Under the pieces are notes generated by a model. The model saw nothing but the letters and a program-made list of their open reading frames with translations, ran no database searches and was not told the origin of the DNA. The translations under genes and the position numbers were made by a program. Of a stretch of DNA of 64,000 nt, positions 29,974 to 39,272 are shown one piece after another (the stretch's first letter is position 1; the number at the start of each line of letters is the position of its first letter). The DNA lies in NCBI GenBank assembly GCA_016872775.1, contig VGZA01000004.1, forward strand, positions 1 through 64,000. Direction: 5' to 3'. The DNA comes from Planctomycetota bacterium (lineage in GTDB: Bacteria > Planctomycetota > Planctomycetia > Pirellulales > Pirellulaceae).

Positions 29974-30046
29974 TGGAGACGATCGGGATCGAACCGACAA
30001 CCCCTGCCTTGCAAAGGCAGTGCTCTCCCAATTGAGCTACGTCCCC
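29974..30046 (-). tRNA. trnA-UGC: tRNA-Ala (UGC)
   Basis: 73 bases. Acceptor GGGGACG pairs with CGTCTCC (one G-T pair) and the discriminator is A; anticodon loop TTTGCAA has anticodon TGC, and the T loop is TTCGATC. CCA is not encoded. It is second in the operon, 3 bases after tRNA-Ile. Confidence 0.96.
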
Positions 30047-30049
30047 GAG

Positions 30050-30123
30050 TGGGCGCATGAAGATTCGAACTTCAGACCTCGTCGTTATCAGCGACGCGCT
30101 CTAACCAACTGAGCTATGCGCCC
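30050..30123 (-). tRNA. trnI-GAU: tRNA-Ile (GAU)
   Basis: 74 bases. Acceptor GGGCGCA pairs with TGCGCCC and the discriminator is A; anticodon loop CTGATAA has anticodon GAT, and the T loop is TTCGAAT. It is the first gene of the 23S operon, about a dozen bases after the predicted transcription start. The Ile-Ala pair is what normally sits in the 16S-23S spacer. Confidence 0.96.
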
Positions 30124-30141
30124 TCAAATGGCAAGCCGCCT

Positions 30142-30169
30142 ATTCTAAGTGCCTTGTGCTGCCTGTCAA
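30142..30169 (-). promoter_or_regulatory. Promoter of the tRNA-Ile/tRNA-Ala/23S/5S operon
   Basis: Read leftward, TTGACA (30169-30164), a 16-base spacer and TAGAAT (30147-30142) form a near-perfect sigma70 promoter. The expected start is close to 30135, about 12 bases before tRNA-Ile. It shows that this operon starts with tRNA-Ile and does not need an upstream 16S gene. Confidence 0.75.
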
Positions 30170-30484
30170 ACCGGTTGCCGGGGAAAGCTCCCGCGAGCGA
30201 ATCTGGCAAAAGACAAAGCCACTTCGCCGATCGCATTTCGATCCCATTTCGACAAGTGGCTGGTATCGGCGACCGGTTCCCGGCAACTTTGGTGATTCGT
30301 TGAAAATCGCGCGGAAAAAATGCCGGAACTATCGTGTTGATCGGCCGGGATTCCAGTAAATCCAGCGAACGGGAGGTCGATGTGTCCCCGGCGATATTGA
30401 CTGATGGACCCCAGGGCGGCAGGTCGAAATCAGTATAATCCGGACCTTCACATTCCCACCGGTTTCCAACCCCAGGGGCCAACC
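30170..30484. other. Divergent intergenic region
   Basis: This separates the rRNA promoter from the thioredoxin-family gene. TATAAT at 30434-30439 is a candidate -10 for the rightward gene, but no good -35 is at the right distance. There is no 16S rRNA sequence or other gene here. Confidence 0.5.
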
Positions 30485-32482
30485 ATGACTCGTGAAAATC
30501 GTCGCATTTCCGCAGCGCGAAAGTGGCTTCGCACCGCCGTGGCCGGCTGCCTGGCGGCCGGCGCCGCAGCCACGCCGATTCTAGCCAAGTCCCCCACGGT
30601 TCAGGATGCGCTGAACGCCATTCAGCCGATCCAGTCGGACGTTGCGTTCGATCGCCCAGACAAAGAACAGATCGCCAAATGCGTATTGGAGTCGATCAAC
30701 GAAGGCGGTGTCACCGGGTATGTGGTGCGTAACGAAGCCGGACAGGTTTTGCGCCGATTTCTGGACACGAACAAAGACACTAAACTCGATATCTGGTGCT
30801 ACTATCGCGACGGAATCGAAACCTACCGCGACATTGATTCCAACTTCAACGGCCGCACCGACGAATACCGCTGGCTCGGTACCGCCGGAATTCGCTGGGG
30901 CATCGACGACAACGAAGATGGCAAGATCGATCGCTGGCGGGCAATTTCCGCGGAGGAAGTCACCGCGGAGGTTATTGCCGCACTGCGACAACGCGACAGC
31001 GAGCGATTCCAGCGATTGCTGATCACCGATGAGGAACTCAAAGACCTGGGGTTGGGCGAACAACGATTCCAGGAGCTGGCGGAAAAACTGCCGATCGCCC
31101 GATCGGCGTTCCACGAGCTTGCCGGCAAGCAGAAACTGGTGACGGCCAAGACCGAATGGACGAACTTCGGCGCGACACTGCCCGGTGTCGTTCCGTCGGG
31201 CAGCGACGGGTCGACCCGCGACGTAATCGTCTACGAGAATGTTTCGGCCATGACGGAAACCGATGGCAAGTCCCAGCCCGTGTCGATCGGCACCCTGGTA
31301 CAGGTCGATGCGACCTGGCGGCTGATCGACCTTCCGCCGCTCGACACCGCCCTGGCGGGCGCACCCACGGGCCATTTCTTTGCCCAGGCGGCGCCGCGCA
31401 CCGAGGCAGCCACGAACAACGAACCGTCGAACGCGGCGGAGATCCAGAAGCTGGTTGACCAGTTGGCGGCGCTCGACAAAAACCTCGCGTCGACCGACCC
31501 GGATGAAATCGCCGAGGCTTACCAGAAGCGAGCCGACGTGCTGGAAAAACTCTATGACGCGAGTACCGGCGACGACGACCGAGGCAATTGGTTGCGGCAG
31601 CTGGCCGACTCACTCAGTGCCGCCGTCCAGTCGGCCCAGTCGTTGGAAAGCGTCGAGCAGTTGGGCGCCCTGGTGACGAAACTGAAAGAGGCCAAGGCTG
31701 CGGACGACCAGATCGCTTACGTGGCATTCCGGTCGGTGATGGCGGAACACGAACTGGCAATTCAGGACGAAAAAGCGGATTTCAACAAGATCCAAGCCGC
31801 TCTGGAGGAGAACCTGGCGAAGGTCATTGCCGACCACCCCAAAGCAACTTCCATCGTGGAAGCGATGATGCAGCTGGCCAATGTTTATGAGTTCGGCGGC
31901 AAGGACCAGGAGGCGGCAACGGTCTACCGGCAGATCAAGACCGACTACGCCAACTCGGATTTCGCCAAACGCGCGGCGGGTGCCGTATTCCGTCTGGAGT
32001 GCGTCGGCAAATCGATGGCGCTCAAAGGCCGCATCCTCGACGGCAAGTCGAACAACGGAGCGTTCGAATTGACGCAGCTCAAAGGCAAGACCGTGCTGAT
32101 ACACTATTGGGCGACCTGGTGCGAGCGCTGCAAGGAAGACATGACAAAGTTGCGCGAGCTGCAAGCCAAGTATGCCAAACAGGGGCTGGTGCTCGTGGGT
32201 GTCAACCTGGACGCGGAGATCGAGAAAGCGGGTCGGTTCGTGCAGGTCAATAAGCTGCCCTGGACGCAACTGTTCGAGACGGGCGGTATGGACGGCCGCC
32301 TGGCCTTGGAAATGGGCATCGTCAACCTGCCGACCATGATCCTGGTCGACAAAGATGGCAAGGTGATTGCGAACGAAATGCATGCAGTCCAATTGGAGAG
32401 TGAACTGGCGAAACAGTTCAAGGAATCGACCGGTTCGGCGCGCAAAGCGTCGGTCAAGTCCGACAAGAAATCGACCAATTAA
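30485..32482 (+). CDS. Exported thioredoxin-fold (TlpA-like) protein with calcium-loop repeats
   Basis: A 665-residue exported protein. A signal peptide (residues 14-34) is followed by three acidic loops, DTNKDTKLD, DSNFNGRTD and DDNEDGKID (about residues 94-102, 118-126, 141-149), resembling EF-hand/dockerin calcium sites. A long helical middle with a TPR-like part (about 440-500) follows. A C-terminal TlpA/ResA thioredoxin domain has the WCERC redox motif (Cys546, Cys549) and the cis-Pro segment VNLPTMILVD. The likely role is a periplasmic thiol-disulfide reductase. ATG 30485 follows CAGGGG and begins the signal peptide. The Lys-rich tail is notable. Confidence 0.87.
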   Translation: MTRENRRISAARKWLRTAVAGCLAAGAAATPILAKSPTVQDALNAIQPIQSDVAFDRPDKEQIAKCVLESINEGGVTGYVVRNEAGQVLRRFLDTNKDTKLDIWCYYRDGIETYRDIDSNFNGRTDEYRWLGTAGIRWGIDDNEDGKIDRWRAISAEEVTAEVIAALRQRDSERFQRLLITDEELKDLGLGEQRFQELAEKLPIARSAFHELAGKQKLVTAKTEWTNFGATLPGVVPSGSDGSTRDVIVYENVSAMTETDGKSQPVSIGTLVQVDATWRLIDLPPLDTALAGAPTGHFFAQAAPRTEAATNNEPSNAAEIQKLVDQLAALDKNLASTDPDEIAEAYQKRADVLEKLYDASTGDDDRGNWLRQLADSLSAAVQSAQSLESVEQLGALVTKLKEAKAADDQIAYVAFRSVMAEHELAIQDEKADFNKIQAALEENLAKVIADHPKATSIVEAMMQLANVYEFGGKDQEAATVYRQIKTDYANSDFAKRAAGAVFRLECVGKSMALKGRILDGKSNNGAFELTQLKGKTVLIHYWATWCERCKEDMTKLRELQAKYAKQGLVLVGVNLDAEIEKAGRFVQVNKLPWTQLFETGGMDGRLALEMGIVNLPTMILVDKDGKVIANEMHAVQLESELAKQFKESTGSARKASVKSDKKSTN

Positions 32483-32671
32483 CACCGCCTGCGATCGGTC
32501 TCTTGGCTCTTTACCGGAGACTTGTGCTTGATCACCGAGCGACCCGCGCCGGCCCGCCGGCGCGGCGGCCCGTGTCTGCGACGGAGTACCACTCAACTTC
32601 CGTCGCTTCGCTCGATATAATGACCTATCGACGGCTCCCCGCTCCCCCACCTGCTATCCGGTGATTGATCC

Positions 32672-34087
32672 ATGGCTGAACTACCTCGCACGATGCTGCG
32701 AAAAATCTGGGATCAGCATGTCGTGCATGCCGAACCAGGTAAACAGGCGATCCTTTACGTCGATCTGCATCTGGTACACGAAGTGACGAGCCCGCAAGCT
32801 TTTGAGGGCCTGCGGCTTGCAGGTCGCAGCGTACGCCGTCCCGAACGGACCATTTCGACAGTGGATCACAATATCCCCACGACCGATCGGGCTTTGCCGA
32901 TCCTCGACCCCGTCTCGCGGCAGCAGGTGGAAACTCTGCGGGCCAATTGCCGCGAGTTTGGAGTTCGGCTTTACGATCTCCACGATCCGCAGCAGGGGAT
33001 CGTGCATATTATCGGCCCCGAACTGGGTTATACGCAGCCGGGCATGATCATCGTCTGCGGCGACAGCCACACCGCCACGCACGGTGCATTCGGGGCGTTG
33101 GCTTTCGGAATCGGAACCAGCGAGGTGGAGCATGTTCTGGCGACGCAGACCTTGCTGCAGTCGCCTCCCAAGACCCTGGAACTGCGGGTCGAGGGCCGGC
33201 TGCCAAAGGGAGTGACGGCCAAAGACATGATCCTGTACCTGATCGGGCGAATCACGACTCAAGGGGGAACCGGATCGGTCGTCGAGTATTCGGGCAGTGC
33301 GGTGCGCGCGCTGAGCATGGAACAGAGGATGACCGTCTGCAACATGACGATTGAAGCCGGCGCTCGGGCCGGACTGATCGCGCCGGATGCGATCACTTTT
33401 GAATACTTGCGAGGCCGTCCTTTCGCCCCACAGGGCGCGGCGTTCGATCGAGCCGTCGCCGAATGGGAAAAGCTCCCCAGTGACGCCGGCGCTGCATTTG
33501 ACCGCGTCGAAATATTCCAAGCGGCCGATATCGCGCCGCATGTGACGTGGGGGACAACTCCCGGTCAGGTCTTGCCGATTACCGGTCGCGTGCCCGATCC
33601 CGGCGATTTTTCCGATCCCACCGATCAAAAGACGGCGGCTCGCGCGCTGGAATATATGGGTTTGCGTCCGCAGGTTCCCTTAATCGACATCCCGATCGAC
33701 CGCGTCTTTATCGGCTCGTGCACCAACGCCCGGATCGAAGACCTGCGGAGCGCGGCCGAGGTGATCCGCGGTCACCGGGTCAGCGGCAGCGTGTCGGCGA
33801 TGGTCGTGCCGGGCAGCGGGCAAGTGAAGCACCAGGCGGAGGCCGAGGGACTCGATCGTATCTTCCTCGACGCCGGCTTTGAATGGCGCGAAGCGGGATG
33901 CAGCATGTGCCTGGCGATGAACCCCGACAAGCTCGAACCTGGGGAACGTTGCGCCTCGACCAGCAATCGGAATTTCGAAGGCCGGCAAGGCAAAGGGGGA
34001 CGCACCCATCTGGTCTCGCCGGCGATGGCGGCGGCCGCGGCGGTGCAAGGACATTTCGTCGATATTCGCAACTGGGAATTCAAATAG
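32672..34087 (+). CDS. leuC: 3-isopropylmalate dehydratase large subunit
   Basis: A 471-residue aconitase-family protein that isomerises 2- to 3-isopropylmalate in leucine synthesis, acting with LeuD. The [4Fe-4S] ligand cysteines are visible in [14 protein letters not shown] and CSMCLAMN. Substrate motifs [19 protein letters not shown] and [20 protein letters not shown] are intact, and length is normal for the family. A TATAAT (32616-32621) lies 51 bases upstream without a clear -35. leuD starts one base after its stop. Confidence 0.95.
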   Translation: MAELPRTMLRKIWDQHVVHAEPGKQAILYVDLHLVHEVTSPQAFEGLRLAGRSVRRPERTISTVDHNIPTTDRALPILDPVSRQQVETLRANCREFGVRLYDLHDPQQGIVHIIGPELGYTQPGMIIVCGDSHTATHGAFGALAFGIGTSEVEHVLATQTLLQSPPKTLELRVEGRLPKGVTAKDMILYLIGRITTQGGTGSVVEYSGSAVRALSMEQRMTVCNMTIEAGARAGLIAPDAITFEYLRGRPFAPQGAAFDRAVAEWEKLPSDAGAAFDRVEIFQAADIAPHVTWGTTPGQVLPITGRVPDPGDFSDPTDQKTAARALEYMGLRPQVPLIDIPIDRVFIGSCTNARIEDLRSAAEVIRGHRVSGSVSAMVVPGSGQVKHQAEAEGLDRIFLDAGFEWREAGCSMCLAMNPDKLEPGERCASTSNRNFEGRQGKGGRTHLVSPAMAAAAAVQGHFVDIRNWEFK

Positions 34088-34088
34088 C

Positions 34089-34682
34089 ATGCAGCCTTTT
34101 CGTACGCACACCGGCCTTATCGCGGCGATGGACCGCGCGGACGTCGACACCGATCAGATCATTCCCAAGCAATTCCTCAAGCGAATTGAACGGTCCGGAT
34201 ATGGGCCATTTCTGTTTTTTGATTGGCGGTATCTTGAGGATGGCAGCCCCGATCCAAGCTTTGAGCTCAACGCACCGCAACTAGCCGGCGCATCGATCTT
34301 GTTGGCACGCCGGAATTTTGGATGCGGGTCGAGCCGCGAACATGCCGTATGGGCAATCGAAAATTACGGATTCCGCGCCGTGCTGGCACCCAGCTTCGCC
34401 GACATTTTCTACAACAATTGTTTCAAGAATGGCGTGCTGCCGGTGAGGCTCGAAGAATCAGCCATCGATGCGTTCTTCCGGCACGCGGCGGGGAACAATT
34501 ACCGTGTCACGGTCGACCTGGAAACGCAAACCGTCAGTGACGCGCAGGGGCTCTCGATCCGTTTTGAGCTTGATCCATTTCGACGCGAATGCCTGCTGAA
34601 CGGCTGGGACGATATCGCGCTGACGCTTCGGCACGAGGACAAGATCTCCGCGTTTGAAGCGCGCCAGTCGGCGTCCGCCTAG
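34089..34682 (+). CDS. leuD: 3-isopropylmalate dehydratase small subunit
   Basis: A 197-residue LeuD. Motifs are [16 protein letters not shown], the swivelling-domain loop [17 protein letters not shown] and [18 protein letters not shown]. It completes the heterodimer with LeuC. The ATG follows the leuC stop by one base, so the pair is translated together. Length and motifs are standard. Confidence 0.95.
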   Translation: MQPFRTHTGLIAAMDRADVDTDQIIPKQFLKRIERSGYGPFLFFDWRYLEDGSPDPSFELNAPQLAGASILLARRNFGCGSSREHAVWAIENYGFRAVLAPSFADIFYNNCFKNGVLPVRLEESAIDAFFRHAAGNNYRVTVDLETQTVSDAQGLSIRFELDPFRRECLLNGWDDIALTLRHEDKISAFEARQSASA

Positions 34683-34768
34683 TTCCACGTCCCGACGGAA
34701 TCGACGGCCCGTTGCCGCACCTGGACTGGGCTGCGCTGAACGTAGTCGACGCACGCAACCACGACCGC

Positions 34769-35884
34769 TCAGTCGGCCGTTGCAACCGGAGTCCTTACGC
34801 CATCCTGCCGTGCTGAAAGCAGGCAGGCGTCGATCACTTCCTGGGTCTGCAGCGCGATGGTGCCCCACTGCGGCTCCCGCTCGCGGGACGTCACAATCTG
34901 GCCAAACTTTCGGAAAAGGTTTGACTCCTGGGCGCGCGGGTAGCCGCTGCCATATTCCGGCACCGCAAATCGACGCGAGTGGTTGACCATATTGAAGTCG
35001 CAGCCATGGACCTCGAACGACGGTTTGTTCAGTTCGAACGCCGCTTCGCCACCAAAGTACGGCAGCACAAAATCGGGAACATGGATGGAGCCACGGCCAC
35101 CGCTGATATGGGCCCATTGCTGATGCTCCGTCACAAAGGAGCAGTAGAAGGCGGCAGTAACGCCGCCCTCGAAAAACAGCTCACCGCTGAATTCGACAGG
35201 GACCGCCGACTCGCTGTCGTCCCGGCCATGTTGAGCAAGGATCCGACCGGTGACCGATTGCGGCCAGGCATAATTCATCGCCCAGAGTGAAAACCGGACA
35301 TTGTACCAGCCCAGGTCTCCGAGGCAGCCGAGCGGTTCCAGCTGGCTGCTGACGCGAATATTCTCCTGCCGGAACGCCTCGGGTGCCAGAAAGCTGAATT
35401 GGCTGCTGATGCGTCGAATCGGGCCGACGCTGTTGTCGTCATCGAGAACCTGGCGGAGCAATTCCAGCCGAGCGCTATGCATGAACATCACGCCATCCAT
35501 GAACTGAACTTGATTGCGTTCGCAAGCGCGCAGCATTTCGCGAACCTCTCTGGCGTCGCTACCACACGGTTTCTCGCAAAGGATGTGTTTTCCAGCATCT
35601 GCGGCCCGAACCACCCAGTCCCGCCGGATGCCGGTCGGCAGCGGGATATAGACCGCATCGATGTCGGATCGGTCGAGCAACTCCTGGTACGAGCCACAGG
35701 CGGTCGGTTCGTGGTCGAACGGGGCCGAATATTGGCAGTCGCGTACGAACTGCGACGCGCGAAGCGCATCACGACTGGCCACCGCGCGAACCGTTCCGTT
35801 ACCGGAATTACGGATCGATTTCCAATTCTTGCGGGCAATGTTGGCCGTGCCTAGGATCCCCCAGCGAATCACCGAATTGTTCAT
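34769..35884 (-). CDS. Gfo/Idh/MocA family oxidoreductase
   Basis: A 371-residue NAD(P)-dependent oxidoreductase. The Rossmann motif is GILGTANIARKN near the N-terminus, and the catalytic-region EKP lies in ILCEKPCGSDAREV. The C-terminal alpha/beta domain includes CLGDLGWYNVRFSLW. There is no signal peptide, so it is cytosolic. Family members oxidise or reduce sugars and polyols. No neighbour identifies the substrate; it is convergent with leuD. Confidence 0.88.
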   Translation of the reverse strand: MNNSVIRWGILGTANIARKNWKSIRNSGNGTVRAVASRDALRASQFVRDCQYSAPFDHEPTACGSYQELLDRSDIDAVYIPLPTGIRRDWVVRAADAGKHILCEKPCGSDAREVREMLRACERNQVQFMDGVMFMHSARLELLRQVLDDDNSVGPIRRISSQFSFLAPEAFRQENIRVSSQLEPLGCLGDLGWYNVRFSLWAMNYAWPQSVTGRILAQHGRDDSESAVPVEFSGELFFEGGVTAAFYCSFVTEHQQWAHISGGRGSIHVPDFVLPYFGGEAAFELNKPSFEVHGCDFNMVNHSRRFAVPEYGSGYPRAQESNLFRKFGQIVTSREREPQWGTIALQTQEVIDACLLSARQDGVRTPVATAD

Positions 35885-36078
35885 GCTTCCATGGCTCCGA
35901 TCGCAAAGACTGTTTGGAGGAAGTTGTGCCTGAATTCACGGCATTTCATGGGAAATATCTCGGGGCTCCGCGTCATGCCCCGAAATGAATCGCATCCGCG
36001 TCGCCCTATATTCCTCCGGCCGGGCAGACGCGAGTTTACCACAACGGGGCAGAAAGAAGTATTCGTGATCGGCTCGAG

Positions 36079-37044
36079 TCAAGGCGATCGATGGCCTGAT
36101 CGGCTTTCGGCGATCAGGCCGGATGCTCCCCGACGCAAGAGTTCTTCGGCGACGGAGCGGCCCAACTCGAATGCGTCGGTCGGCGCGTTTGCCGCGGAGC
36201 CGGACGCCTCGAGTCTTTCTTGCCCATCGAGACTCAACACGGCAGCGCGGAGCGTCAACCGATCGGATTCGACCTGAGCCCAGGCGCCCACCGGCGCCAG
36301 GCAACCACCGCGCAGACTTGCCAGCAAAGTGCGTTCGGCCGTGACGGCGTGGCGCGTATCGGGATCATCCAGAAACGCAATGCTGGCCGCGGTAGTCTCG
36401 TCGTCGGCACGGATCTCCAATCCGAGCGCGCCTTGTCCGACGGCCGGCAGCATTCGAGAGAACGGAAGCACGCAGGTGATGCGGTGTCCCAGTCCGAGCC
36501 GGCGTAGTCCGGCTTCGGCCAGGATGATAGCGTCGTATGCCCGTTCATCGAGTTTCCGCAAGCGGGTATCCACATTGCCGCGCAGCTCGGCCATCACCAG
36601 GTCGGGTCGCCAATGCAGCAACTGAGCGCGCCGTCGCGGACTGCCGGTTCCCACGACAGCGGCGCTCGGCAGACCTTCCACGTCCTGGGATCGGCTCGAG
36701 ACCAATGCATCGCCGCCTCGTTCGCGCGGCGGAACGGCAGCGAGTCGCAGTCCGTCGACCGATTCGGTGGGCAGGTCTTTCAGACTGTGCACCGCCAGAT
36801 CCACGCGCCGTTCGAGCAGCGCTCGTTGAATCTCCTTGGTGAACAGTCCCTGCGCGCCGCTCGCGACGATCGGTTCGCTGGAGGTATCGCCCTGGGTGGT
36901 AATCCAGACGATTTCCACGGTTCGCCCCTGTTCGCGCAGGCGGGCGGCGACCCATTCCGACTGCCAGCGGGCCAGCGCGCTGCCACGCGATCCGATACGG
37001 ATGGGGGGCCACTCGCATTCGGGCTTTTCCTGTCGGTCGTTCAA
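36079..37044 (-). CDS. hemC: Hydroxymethylbilane synthase (porphobilinogen deaminase)
   Basis: A 321-residue HemC that condenses four porphobilinogens in haem synthesis. Motifs are RIGSRGSALARWQSEWVA, DLAVHSLKDLPTE and GTGSPRRRAQLLHWRPDL; the dipyrromethane-cofactor cysteine lies in LRGGCLAPVG. The start is TTG 37044, supported by GAGGAG 5 bases upstream. It is 72 bases from the ComF gene on the same strand and may be co-transcribed with it. Confidence 0.94.
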   Translation of the reverse strand: MNDRQEKPECEWPPIRIGSRGSALARWQSEWVAARLREQGRTVEIVWITTQGDTSSEPIVASGAQGLFTKEIQRALLERRVDLAVHSLKDLPTESVDGLRLAAVPPRERGGDALVSSRSQDVEGLPSAAVVGTGSPRRRAQLLHWRPDLVMAELRGNVDTRLRKLDERAYDAIILAEAGLRRLGLGHRITCVLPFSRMLPAVGQGALGLEIRADDETTAASIAFLDDPDTRHAVTAERTLLASLRGGCLAPVGAWAQVESDRLTLRAAVLSLDGQERLEASGSAANAPTDAFELGRSVAEELLRRGASGLIAESRSGHRSP

Positions 37045-37116
37045 CGCAACTCCTCTATCTTCCTGCGCGGGCTGACGGGTTCCGACTTACGGGCAAGTTG
37101 AGCCTGCCGGTCGGAT

Positions 37117-37959
37117 TCACGATCGCGAGCCGACTCCCCGAGCCAGCACGGCGGCATGCACGGAACCGACTCCCTGCCGGATCAGAATGCGCGCAATACA
37201 GTCCAAGGTCGCGCCCGTCGTCATGACGTCGTCGATCAATACGACGCGAGCGCCGGCGATATCGTAGCGTGGGGAGAGCTGAAAAGCACCGGCGACATTG
37301 CGAAATCGCTCGCCCGGCATCAGCGTCCCCTGCTTGCGGGTCGCGCGCACGGAACGGACCAGATCGCTGAACAGCGGCCAACCGGCCTGGCGGGCGACAC
37401 CTTCGGCGATTAACTCGGAGGCCGGTACGCCGCGAGTTAACCGCCGCATCCAGTGCATCGGGACCGGAACCACGGCATCGACGGGGCGATTTCCCCAGAC
37501 GTCCAGCAGTCGTCGGCCGAGGTATTTTCCCATGGCAGTGGCCAGCGATTCGTGCGCCGACTTCTTCGTCCGCAAAACGACTTGCCGCAGGACCCCGGCA
37601 TAAGTGCCCAGAGCAAAGGAACCGGCGAACTTGTAGCGCCGTTCCCGGCAATAGGCGCAACGAATGCGGCGATCGCCGTTCGGCGGCAGGCAAGCGGCAC
37701 ACTTCGGGCAGATCGTACCGCGCGGGTAGCAGAAACCGGCCAGGCATTCGCAGCAGAGCCCTTCTTCGGGGGTCTGCGGGGGCAATTCGCGGTCACAGGC
37801 CAGGCAGACTGGCGGGAAAACAAGGTCGGTCGCCATGCGACCGATCGACCGCGCGCCATACCGGGCCGCACCCAAGGCGCAGCCCCCCCAGCCCACAAAC
37901 ATCCGCCGCAGCGGTTTCGCGAATCGGTGCGTGGCAAGATGTAATCGACCTTGACCCAT
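37117..37959 (-). CDS. ComF-family phosphoribosyltransferase-like protein
   Basis: A 280-residue ComF/GntX-type protein. An N-terminal zinc-ribbon section has CLACDRELPP, CCECLAG and CPKC pairs; the C-terminal phosphoribosyltransferase domain has the PRPP loop VVLIDDVMTTGATLD. ComF is needed for DNA uptake in competent bacteria, but homologues are widespread and their exact activity is unresolved. The start may be later (37902 or 37836); the first 40 residues are weakly conserved in appearance. The LptF/G-type gene starts 42 bases away on the other strand. Confidence 0.87.
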   Translation of the reverse strand: MGQGRLHLATHRFAKPLRRMFVGWGGCALGAARYGARSIGRMATDLVFPPVCLACDRELPPQTPEEGLCCECLAGFCYPRGTICPKCAACLPPNGDRRIRCAYCRERRYKFAGSFALGTYAGVLRQVVLRTKKSAHESLATAMGKYLGRRLLDVWGNRPVDAVVPVPMHWMRRLTRGVPASELIAEGVARQAGWPLFSDLVRSVRATRKQGTLMPGERFRNVAGAFQLSPRYDIAGARVVLIDDVMTTGATLDCIARILIRQGVGSVHAAVLARGVGSRS

Positions 37960-38001
37960 GCCAACAAACTACCCTATCGTTCCAGCTTCTGGGTAGGTGC
38001 C

Positions 38002-39138
38002 ATGCTGATCCTCGACCTTTATGTGCTGCGCCAGTTCTTGAAGATCCTCGGCGTGGCGTTTTTCGCCCTGGTGTCGCTGTACGTCATCATCGACGCGTTT
38101 AACAACCTGGAGGAATTCCAGTTGTACGCCGAGCGAAACGCCCAGAATATTCTGGTGATCGTTTTCGACTACTATCGCGTGCACGCGCTGACCGTATTCG
38201 ACCGGACCTACGGAATGCTCGCTCTGCTGGCCAGCATGGCGACGATCGCCTGGTTCCACCGTACTCGTGAGCTGACGGCGATCCTGTCGGGCGGCATCTC
38301 CAAAGGGCGCTTCGTGAGGCCGATCGTCGTTGCCACCGTGATGGTCAGTGGGCTGGGAATCGCCAATCGGGAATGGTGGATGCCGCATTATCGGGACCGC
38401 CTGACCCGTAACGCGCAGGATTGGCTGGGCGACACGCCACGCCCATTCGTGCCTCGATTCGACCATCACACCAATATCCTTCTGGGGGGACGAAATCTGA
38501 TTCGCGGGCGACAGCGAGTCGAACATCCCACCTTTCGCCTGCCGGCAAACCTGGCGCGGTTTGGCAACAAACTGATCGCGGCCTATGCCACTTACATGCC
38601 CGCCCAGGACGATCGTATGGCCGGCTTCCGACTGGTCGACGTTGAACGGCCGGAGAAGCTGGCGGAAATTCCGTCGGAGTACCTGGAGCAGCAGCCTCTG
38701 GTGCTGACCGCTTTTGATACCGATTGGTTGGGGCCGCGAGAGTGTTTTGTCGCCACCCACCTGACGTTCGAGCAGTTGGCGACGGGCGACCAATGGCAGC
38801 GGTTCACTTCAACGCGCGAGTTGATCGACCAGCTTCGGAATCCCAGCGACCGCGCCGGCGCCGACACGCGCGTGCGGATTCATGCACGCATTGTCCAGCC
38901 GTTCCTGGATATCGCGTTGGTCTTCCTGGGGCTGCCGTTGGTCCTCCGCCGCGAGCAGCCACGCTTTTTTGTGGCGATCGGCTGGGGACTGCTCGTGGTT
39001 TGTGGCTTTGCGGCAGCGGTGATCACTTGCCATGCATTGGGGGAGAATTATCTGTTGAGCCCGGTCTTGGCGACCTGGTGCCCGCTGTTTCTTTTTCTCC
39101 CGCTGGCGGTCCTGATTTCCCGCCCGTTTCAGGAATAA
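38002..39138 (+). CDS. LptF/LptG-family permease (YjgP/YjgQ)
   Basis: A 378-residue inner-membrane protein with LptF/G topology: two N-terminal helices (LYVLRQFLKILGVAFFALVS), a third with the FDRTYGMLALLASMATIAWF motif, a periplasmic beta-jellyroll of about 160 residues, and three C-terminal helices (FLDIALVFLGLPLVLRR). Such permeases extract LPS or related lipids from the inner membrane with LptB. Only one is present here, so a partner must be elsewhere. ATG 38002 is chosen because the first helix follows immediately. Confidence 0.9.
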   Translation: MLILDLYVLRQFLKILGVAFFALVSLYVIIDAFNNLEEFQLYAERNAQNILVIVFDYYRVHALTVFDRTYGMLALLASMATIAWFHRTRELTAILSGGISKGRFVRPIVVATVMVSGLGIANREWWMPHYRDRLTRNAQDWLGDTPRPFVPRFDHHTNILLGGRNLIRGRQRVEHPTFRLPANLARFGNKLIAAYATYMPAQDDRMAGFRLVDVERPEKLAEIPSEYLEQQPLVLTAFDTDWLGPRECFVATHLTFEQLATGDQWQRFTSTRELIDQLRNPSDRAGADTRVRIHARIVQPFLDIALVFLGLPLVLRREQPRFFVAIGWGLLVVCGFAAAVITCHALGENYLLSPVLATWCPLFLFLPLAVLISRPFQE

Positions 39139-39207
39139 TCGCCCCGTTCTCGGCCCACCGGCCGATCGGGGGGTCGCAAACCGCGCTGTGCGCCTCGCCG
39201 GACAACG

Positions 39208-39236
39208 TTCACAGTTTTTGCCGTTTGCACTATAAT
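39208..39236 (+). promoter_or_regulatory. Promoter of the acyl-CoA synthetase gene
   Basis: TTCACA (39208-39213), a 17-base spacer and TATAAT (39231-39236) sit 37 bases before the ATG at 39273. Confidence 0.6.
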
Positions 39237-39272
39237 CCCACCCGACTTCCACCCGCTGGAGTATTTCGTCGG

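Noticed and set aside
29801-30058. 85-codon frame running from tRNA-Ile/Ala into the leader
   Set aside because: Its first two thirds read through tRNA sequence; only the last 16 codons after the strong ribosome-binding site were kept as a low-confidence candidate.
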